Below, piece after piece: positions 5,409 to 8,699 of a DNA stretch of 8,699 bases. The position numbers and the translations under genes are program-made. Source of the DNA: an uncultured Clostridia bacterium (GTDB lineage Bacteria; Bacillota; Clostridia; Oscillospirales; Acutalibacteraceae); NCBI GenBank assembly GCA_944382025.1, contig CALWMQ010000163.1, positions 1 to 8,699 of the forward strand. The letters are read 5' to 3'. Position 1 is the first letter of the stretch; each line of letters begins with the position of its first letter. The notes under the pieces are model-generated. The model was not told where the DNA came from, searched no databases, and saw nothing but the letters and a program-made list of their open reading frames with translations.

Positions 5409-6251
5409 TCAGCGCACCTCCTTTTCAAACAGATGGCAGGTTTCCTCATGAGCGTGACGTTCAAAAGGCTTATACATACTGGACCGGGCTATAGCCTCGT
5501 CGAAATCCACCTCAAAGCCGTCAAAGTCCGGGCCGTCCACGCAGGCGAACTTGGTCTTGCCACCCACTGTCAGGCGGCAGCCGCCGCACATGCCGGTGCC
5601 ATCGATCATAATGGGGTTCATGCTCACCACAGTTTTGATGTTGTATTTCTTGGTGAGCTGCACCACGAATTTCATCATGATCGGCGGACCGATAGCGATA
5701 ACCTCATCGTATTGCTCCCCGGCGTCGATCAGGCTTTGCAGGGCATTGGTTACCAGACCTTTTTCCCCATAGCTGCCGTCATCGGTCATCATGCACAGCT
5801 TATCGCTTACCTCCCGGAACTGCTCTTCCAGGATGACCAGGTCTTTATTGCGGAATCCCACAATGGAATGTACCTCCGCGCCAAGCTGGTGGAGCTTTTT
5901 GGCAATGGGATAGGCGATAGCGCAGCCTACACCGCCGCCGATAACCGCTACCTTTTTCAGGCCTTCCACATGAGAGGGGACTCCCAGAGGCCCTACAAAA
6001 TCATGGAGGCTGTCCCCTTCTTCCAGATGGTTCAGCTTCTCGGTAGTAGCGCCCACAATCTGAAAGATAATGGTTACCGTACCTTTTTCCCTGCCGTAAT
6101 CCGCCACGGTCAGGGGGATCCGTCCCCCGTCTTCATCTACCCGGAGGATGATGAACTGGCCCGGTTCCGCCTTTTTGGCGATCAGGGGCGCGTCGATCTC
6201 CATCAGGGTCACAGTGGGGTTGAGCGGCTGCTTCTTGACAATTTTATACAT
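5409..6251 (-). CDS. nfnA: NfnA: small subunit of NADH-dependent ferredoxin:NADP+ oxidoreductase
   Basis: This 280-residue protein belongs to the ferredoxin-NADP reductase-like family (PyrK/SudB/NfnA). The N-terminal FAD barrel shows EPGQFIILR and the flavin motif RIPLTVADY (44-52). The NAD fold begins at VAVIGGGVGCAIAYPIAK (101-118). The C-terminus has a [2Fe-2S] binding element with D218, C222, C225 and C237 (DGTGMCGGC, then FACVDGP), as in characterised NfnA. By family knowledge it oxidises NADH and exchanges electrons with NfnB, which reduces NADP+ using NADH and reduced ferredoxin. The start is the ATG at 6251, with AAGGAG 8 bases upstream; an in-frame GTG at 6260 is too close to that site. 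Its stop is one base before the nfnB start, so the two are coupled. It is soluble, with no signal or membrane segment. Confidence 0.88.
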   Translation of the reverse strand: MYKIVKKQPLNPTVTLMEIDAPLIAKKAEPGQFIILRVDEDGGRIPLTVADYGREKGTVTIIFQIVGATTEKLNHLEEGDSLHDFVGPLGVPSHVEGLKKVAVIGGGVGCAIAYPIAKKLHQLGAEVHSIVGFRNKDLVILEEQFREVSDKLCMMTDDGSYGEKGLVTNALQSLIDAGEQYDEVIAIGPPIMMKFVVQLTKKYNIKTVVSMNPIMIDGTGMCGGCRLTVGGKTKFACVDGPDFDGFEVDFDEAIARSSMYKPFERHAHEETCHLFEKEVR

Positions 6252-6263
6252 GGCGATCACTCC

Positions 6264-6878
6264 TTATATCAGACCGATTTTATGGATGGCGTGGGCGAGG
6301 ATTTCCCCGTGGTCGAAAGCCAGCTCACCCGGGTTAGTCAGCCGGAACTCCAAAGGCCGGAGTTCCCACGGAAAGGCGCCGGGGACCTCTTCCAGCTCAG
6401 CGGAGAAAGATTCCTCCCCCGAAGAGAACTCCAGACGAAGCTGGGTGTCCCGCCTGTCTATGTGCAGGTCAAACCACCTGGCATCGTCCGCGTCATCCCC
6501 GGCGGCAGCTTCCCCGGCCCGGTCCGGCGGGATAACGGCCGCATAGGCTTCGGAAACCACCCACATTCGGGGATCCCGGCCTGGGCGGCTGAACAGCCCT
6601 ACCTGAACAAGGGGCAGACCCTGGAGATGGGTTTCCTCCTCCAGTTCCCGGGCAGCGGTCTCGTCCACCGATTCCCCCTTTTGGGCAAATCCTCCCGGCA
6701 ATGCCCAGTATCCCAGATAGGGATGACCGCCCCTTCTGACCAGCAGCACCCGGAGCCCTTCCCTGCTCATGGAAAACACCGCGATATCCGCTGTCACCGA
6801 CGGCCGGTCATAGTCCTTGGGCCGGTAGGCCGCCAGAAATTCCTTTTCGGTCAGGCCGTTTTTATCTCTTCGTTCCAT
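6264..6878 (-). CDS. Nudix hydrolase (NrtR/ADP-ribose pyrophosphatase-like, no complete wHTH)
   Basis: This 204-residue protein contains a Nudix fold: TADIAVFSM, VLLVRRGGHPYLGYWALPGGF and a Nudix box from G63 to L85 with E69, R77, E78, E81 and E82. The box Gly near its end is replaced by His84, a permitted but non-consensus change; catalytic Glu residues are intact. The C-terminus LAFDHGEILAHAI (186-198) resembles the end of the catalytic domain in the NrtR/ADP-ribose pyrophosphatase branch, but the winged-helix DNA-binding tail of NrtR seems absent. Likely substrates are therefore ADP-ribose or other NAD-derived nucleotides (inferred). AGAGGA precedes ATG 6878 by about 4 bases. The stop is 12 bases before nfnA, so it is the first gene of a nudix-nfnA-nfnB unit, linking nucleotide clean-up to NAD(P) chemistry. 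A terminator-like hairpin lies just upstream. Confidence 0.82.
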   Translation of the reverse strand: MERRDKNGLTEKEFLAAYRPKDYDRPSVTADIAVFSMSREGLRVLLVRRGGHPYLGYWALPGGFAQKGESVDETAARELEEETHLQGLPLVQVGLFSRPGRDPRMWVVSEAYAAVIPPDRAGEAAAGDDADDARWFDLHIDRRDTQLRLEFSSGEESFSAELEEVPGAFPWELRPLEFRLTNPGELAFDHGEILAHAIHKIGLI

Positions 6879-6892
6879 GAAATCCTCTTTTC

Positions 6893-6932
6893 AAAAAGGG
6901 GCTGCCGCGCCAAAGCTCCTACGCGGCAGCCC
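6893..6932 (-). terminator. Terminator of the alcohol dehydrogenase gene, or attenuator before the Nudix-nfn genes
   Basis: Read on the minus strand, GGGCTGCCGCG (6932-6922) pairs perfectly with CGCGGCAGCCC (6909-6899), an 11-bp GC-rich stem with a 12-base loop, followed by C and TTTTT (6897-6893). It lies 22 bases after the alcohol dehydrogenase stop and ends 14 bases before the Nudix start codon. Confidence 0.85.
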
Positions 6933-6954
6933 TCCATTTGTATGTTGGACAGGA

Positions 6955-8172
6955 TTAGAAATCCACCTCAGTGTCGTAGTAGCAGCACTTGAGAAGTTTC
7001 TCCATTTCCTCCTGGCTGGGCTGACGGGGGTTGGAGCCGGTGCAGGCGTCGCCGATAGCGTTCTTGGCGATTTCCGGCAGTCTCTCCAGGAAGACGTTCT
7101 CCGGCACAAAGCCGTTTTCGGTGGGATAGCTGTCCGCGCCGTACTGCTTGATGCAGTGGGGGATGTTCAGCTCATCGTTCATATGCCGCAGGTATTTGAT
7201 CAGCAGCTGAACCTTTTCGTCATCGTTGCTGCCGCCCAGGCCCATGAAGTCGGCGATAACACCGTAACGTTTCTTGGCGGTTTCATCTTTGGCGTTAAAG
7301 GCGATGACCTTGGGCAGGTACATAGCGTTGGCAGCGCCGTGGATGATGTGAGCGCCGTAATCGGCGAAAGCGGCACCGGTTTTGTGAGCCATGGAGTGGA
7401 CAATGCCCAGCAGGGCGTTGGAGAAGGCCATACCGGCCAGGCACTGGGCATTATGCATGCTGTCCCGTTTCTCCATGTCGCCGTTATAAGAATCCACCAG
7501 ATCGTTCTGGATCATTTTAATGGCGTGGAGGGCCAGGGGATCGGTGAAATCGCAGTTAGCGGTGGACACATAGGCTTCCACAGCATGGGTCATAGCGTCC
7601 ATACCCGTGTGGGCAACCAGTTTTTTCGGCATGGTCTCGGCCAGTTCAGGATCAACAATAGCCACATCAGGGGTAATTTCAAAGTCGGCGATGGGGTATT
7701 TAATGCCCTTTTGGTAGTCGGTGATAATGGAGAAAGCGGTAACCTCGGTAGCGGTGCCGGAGGTAGAGGAGATAGCGCAGAAATGAGCCTTAGTTCTCAG
7801 CTTCGGCAGGCCGAACACCTTGCACATATCCTCGAAGGTCACTTCAGGGTACTCATATTTGATCCACATGGCTTTAGCGGCATCGATGGGGGAACCGCCG
7901 CCGATGGCCACGATCCAGTCAGGCTGGAATTTTTCCATGGCCGCCGCGCCTTTCATAACCGTCTCTACAGAAGGATCGGATTCGATGCCCTCAAAGAGTT
8001 CCACTTCCATACCGGCTTCCTTCAGGTAGGAAACCGCTTTGTCCAGGAAGCCAAACCGTTTCATAGAGCCGCCGCCAACGCAGACAATCGCCCTTTTGCC
8101 TTCCAAGGTTTTCAGGGCTTCCAAAGCGCCCTTACCGTGATACAGATCTCTGGGTAATGTAAAACGAGCCAT
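6955..8172 (-). CDS. Iron-containing (type III) alcohol dehydrogenase
   Basis: This 405-residue cytoplasmic enzyme reversibly converts an aldehyde to an alcohol with NAD(P)H. The N-terminal dinucleotide fold has CVGGGSMKRFG (31-41) and AIGGGSPIDAAKAMW (89-103). The all-helical metal domain carries the four expected iron ligands D192 and H196 (MDAMTHAVEAY), H259 (HSMAH, 259-263) and H278 (HGAANA), aligning with FucO and the C-terminal domain of AdhE. Length is near the family norm of 380-400. AAGGAG 9 bases before ATG 8172 supports the start. It is followed by a strong hairpin, so it is mostly transcribed alone. Fermentation to ethanol or butanol is plausible, but substrate (ethanol, butanol, lactaldehyde, 1,3-propanediol) cannot be told from sequence alone. 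Confidence 0.92.
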   Translation of the reverse strand: MARFTLPRDLYHGKGALEALKTLEGKRAIVCVGGGSMKRFGFLDKAVSYLKEAGMEVELFEGIESDPSVETVMKGAAAMEKFQPDWIVAIGGGSPIDAAKAMWIKYEYPEVTFEDMCKVFGLPKLRTKAHFCAISSTSGTATEVTAFSIITDYQKGIKYPIADFEITPDVAIVDPELAETMPKKLVAHTGMDAMTHAVEAYVSTANCDFTDPLALHAIKMIQNDLVDSYNGDMEKRDSMHNAQCLAGMAFSNALLGIVHSMAHKTGAAFADYGAHIIHGAANAMYLPKVIAFNAKDETAKKRYGVIADFMGLGGSNDDEKVQLLIKYLRHMNDELNIPHCIKQYGADSYPTENGFVPENVFLERLPEIAKNAIGDACTGSNPRQPSQEEMEKLLKCCYYDTEVDF

Positions 8173-8197
8173 ACAGAATCTCTCCTTTTCAAAATTC

Positions 8198-8228
8198 GAA
8201 CCGGTATGAGGTACCGCCTATCCGGTTC
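8198..8228 (-). other. 5'-untranslated hairpin before the alcohol dehydrogenase gene
   Basis: GAACCGG (8198-8204) and CCGGTTC (8222-8228) form a 7-bp stem around a 17-base loop that contains the palindrome GGTACC. If transcription starts near 8236 the hairpin would sit about 8 bases from the 5' end of the mRNA, where such stems often protect transcripts. No known riboswitch fold is recognised. Confidence 0.45.
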
Positions 8229-8242
8229 CTACAACGTCTCTT

Positions 8243-8248
8243 ATTATA
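8243..8248 (-). promoter_or_regulatory. -10 box of a proximal alcohol dehydrogenase promoter
   Basis: A perfect TATAAT on the minus strand, about 70 bases before ATG 8172. The matching -35 region (8266-8272, TTTCCTT) is poor, so this promoter may be weak or activator-dependent. Confidence 0.45.
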
Positions 8249-8335
8249 AACGCTGTGTCGAAAAAAAGGAAATAAGGGATTTGCATGAGTGGATATACAA
8301 TGCTTTTCCTGACAGTTTTAGGAAGGGGGCGACGC

Positions 8336-8364
8336 ATTAAAAAGAAAGTTGTGAAAAATTTCAC
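8336..8364 (-). promoter_or_regulatory. Candidate distal promoter of the alcohol dehydrogenase gene, overlapped by the Rex-like site
   Basis: On the minus strand GTGAAA (8364-8359, 4/6) and TTTAAT (8341-8336, 5/6) are 17 bases apart. Transcription would start near 8329 and give a leader of about 157 bases. The Rex-like operator covers the -35 and part of the spacer. Confidence 0.4.
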
Positions 8365-8366
8365 GA
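8349..8366. promoter_or_regulatory. Rex-like redox operator
   Basis: TTGTGAAAAATTTCACGA matches the Gram-positive Rex consensus TTGTGAAnnnnTTCACAA at 13 of 14 defined positions, with one G for A near the right end. Rex represses fermentative genes until NADH rises. The NAD(H)-type alcohol dehydrogenase starting 177 bases away is a typical Rex target. The rex gene itself is not in the window, and a divergent target beyond the right edge is also possible. Confidence 0.65.
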
Positions 8367-8553
8367 ATCTTGTGGTTTATCCATGGCCAGTATAGGGGAA
8401 ATCGCGAAGTCAAAAAATTTTTCCTGTTAAGAGATATCATAAATATGGAAAATCCGTGAACAAATATTGGCGGATTTATGATTACCATATTGCCTTTATG
8501 GCAGGGGCATATCAAAAAGCATATCGCACGGTATCCGATCTGCGGGATATGTC

Positions 8554-8699
8554 AGGGGCTCTGCCCCTCACCCCGCCTCCTCTTGCGGTGCCCAAAACCG
8601 CCGCACGCCGCTCTCGCGGCCGCCGGTTTTGACCGCGGCGCCAACCCCTGCTCGCTGCTTCCCGCACCGCGGGCGCTCGCAGGCGTTGCCTTTTGTAAA
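8554..8699. repeat. GC-rich palindromic intergenic tract, probable interspersed repeat
   Basis: The composition changes abruptly to very GC-rich. It holds AGGGGC-TCT-GCCCCT (8554-8568), CAAAACCG/CGGTTTTG (8593-8600 with 8624-8631) enclosing GCCGC-TCTC-GCGGC (8607-8620), and CCCGC-ACC-GCGGG further right. No reading frame with a start and ribosome binding site is evident. The stacked hairpins resemble multicopy intergenic repeats found in some Clostridia genomes, but copy number cannot be seen in one window. Confidence 0.45.

Larger units (their letters stand above)
8249..8549. other. AT-rich intergenic region upstream of the alcohol dehydrogenase gene
   Basis: About 300 bases with no supportable gene. 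It contains the distal promoter and Rex-like site, and a 7-bp inverted repeat AAATCCG/CGGATTT (8450-8477, 14-base loop). A 65-codon minus-strand frame (8515-8318) crosses the Rex site, lacks a convincing ribosome binding site and matches nothing I know. Confidence 0.55.

Noticed and set aside
5408..5464. Longer NfnB start overlapping nfnA
   Set aside because: The extra 19 residues are out-of-frame nfnA sequence; ATG 5407 has a strong ribosome binding site at proper distance.
4430..5494. 354-codon plus-strand open frame
   Set aside because: Antisense of nfnB with no start signal or known domain.
4016..6251. Glutamate synthase small subunit (GltD) identity for the larger protein
   Set aside because: GltD-like similarity is real, but no glutamate synthase large subunit is present and the coupled NfnA/SudB-type partner makes NfnAB the better call.
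5400..6992. 530-codon plus-strand open frame
   Set aside because: It lies opposite nfnA and the Nudix gene, which have clear family motifs and ribosome binding sites; its translation has no recognisable domain and results from codon bias on the other strand.
6877..8157. 426-codon plus-strand open frame
   Set aside because: Exact antisense of the alcohol dehydrogenase; rich in repeated G, H and V as expected of a reverse-complement shadow.
8318..8515. 65-codon minus-strand frame upstream of the alcohol dehydrogenase
   Set aside because: AT-rich intergenic DNA, crosses the Rex-like site and candidate promoter, no convincing ribosome binding site, no recognisable family.
8554..8699. CRISPR or attachment-site array
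   Set aside because: The repeats are nested palindromes of different sequence, with no regular spacer length.

Overview
The window looks like chromosomal DNA of an anaerobic Firmicute. A gut-type Clostridia of the Oscillospiraceae/Ruminococcaceae kind is my inference. The evidence is strong GGAGG-type ribosome binding sites, sigma-A-like promoters, moderately high G+C coding sequence with AT-rich intergenic DNA, an NfnAB electron-bifurcating transhydrogenase, an iron-type alcohol dehydrogenase and a Rex-like operator. No rRNA, tRNA, CRISPR array, transposase or integrase is visible.

Left block (1-1933, minus strand): a three-gene metal ABC transporter operon in the order binding protein (znuA-like), ATPase (znuC-like), permease (znuB-like, running off the left edge). 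Metal-ligand positions in the binding protein are of the zinc type (three His). Upstream is a near-consensus promoter (TTGACA-17-TACTAT). A perfect 8-7-8 inverted repeat touches its -10 box and covers the expected transcription start, which suggests Fur-family (Zur) repression.

Middle block (about 1911-4015): intergenic DNA and two unrelated XRE/Cro-type regulators on the plus strand. The first (2338-2655) is a compact 105-residue repressor with a good intrinsic terminator. The second (3193-3702) is more AT-rich and is an XRE domain fused to two predicted membrane segments. It is preceded by about 300 bp of AT-rich, palindrome-rich DNA. This part looks like an acquired cassette.

Right block (3898-8366, minus strand): a redox module. 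Transcription probably begins near 8330 or 8236 and runs through an iron-containing alcohol dehydrogenase, a terminator-like hairpin lying 15 bases from the next start codon, a Nudix hydrolase, then nfnA and nfnB, and ends at a perfect 12-bp hairpin terminator. A Rex-like operator (13 of 14 conserved positions) overlaps the -35 of a candidate upstream promoter. This suggests NADH/NAD+-responsive control of NAD(H)-linked ethanol/aldehyde chemistry and possibly of NADH/NADPH/ferredoxin exchange by Nfn.

The far right end (about 8540-8699) is a noncoding, very GC-rich tract full of inverted repeats that resembles an interspersed genomic repeat. Overall this is mostly conserved housekeeping and transport DNA. 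The most interesting parts are regulatory: the operator on the zinc operon start, the Rex-covered promoter, the terminator abutting the Nudix ribosome binding site, and the structured leader of the membrane XRE gene. I see no clearly new multi-gene system.
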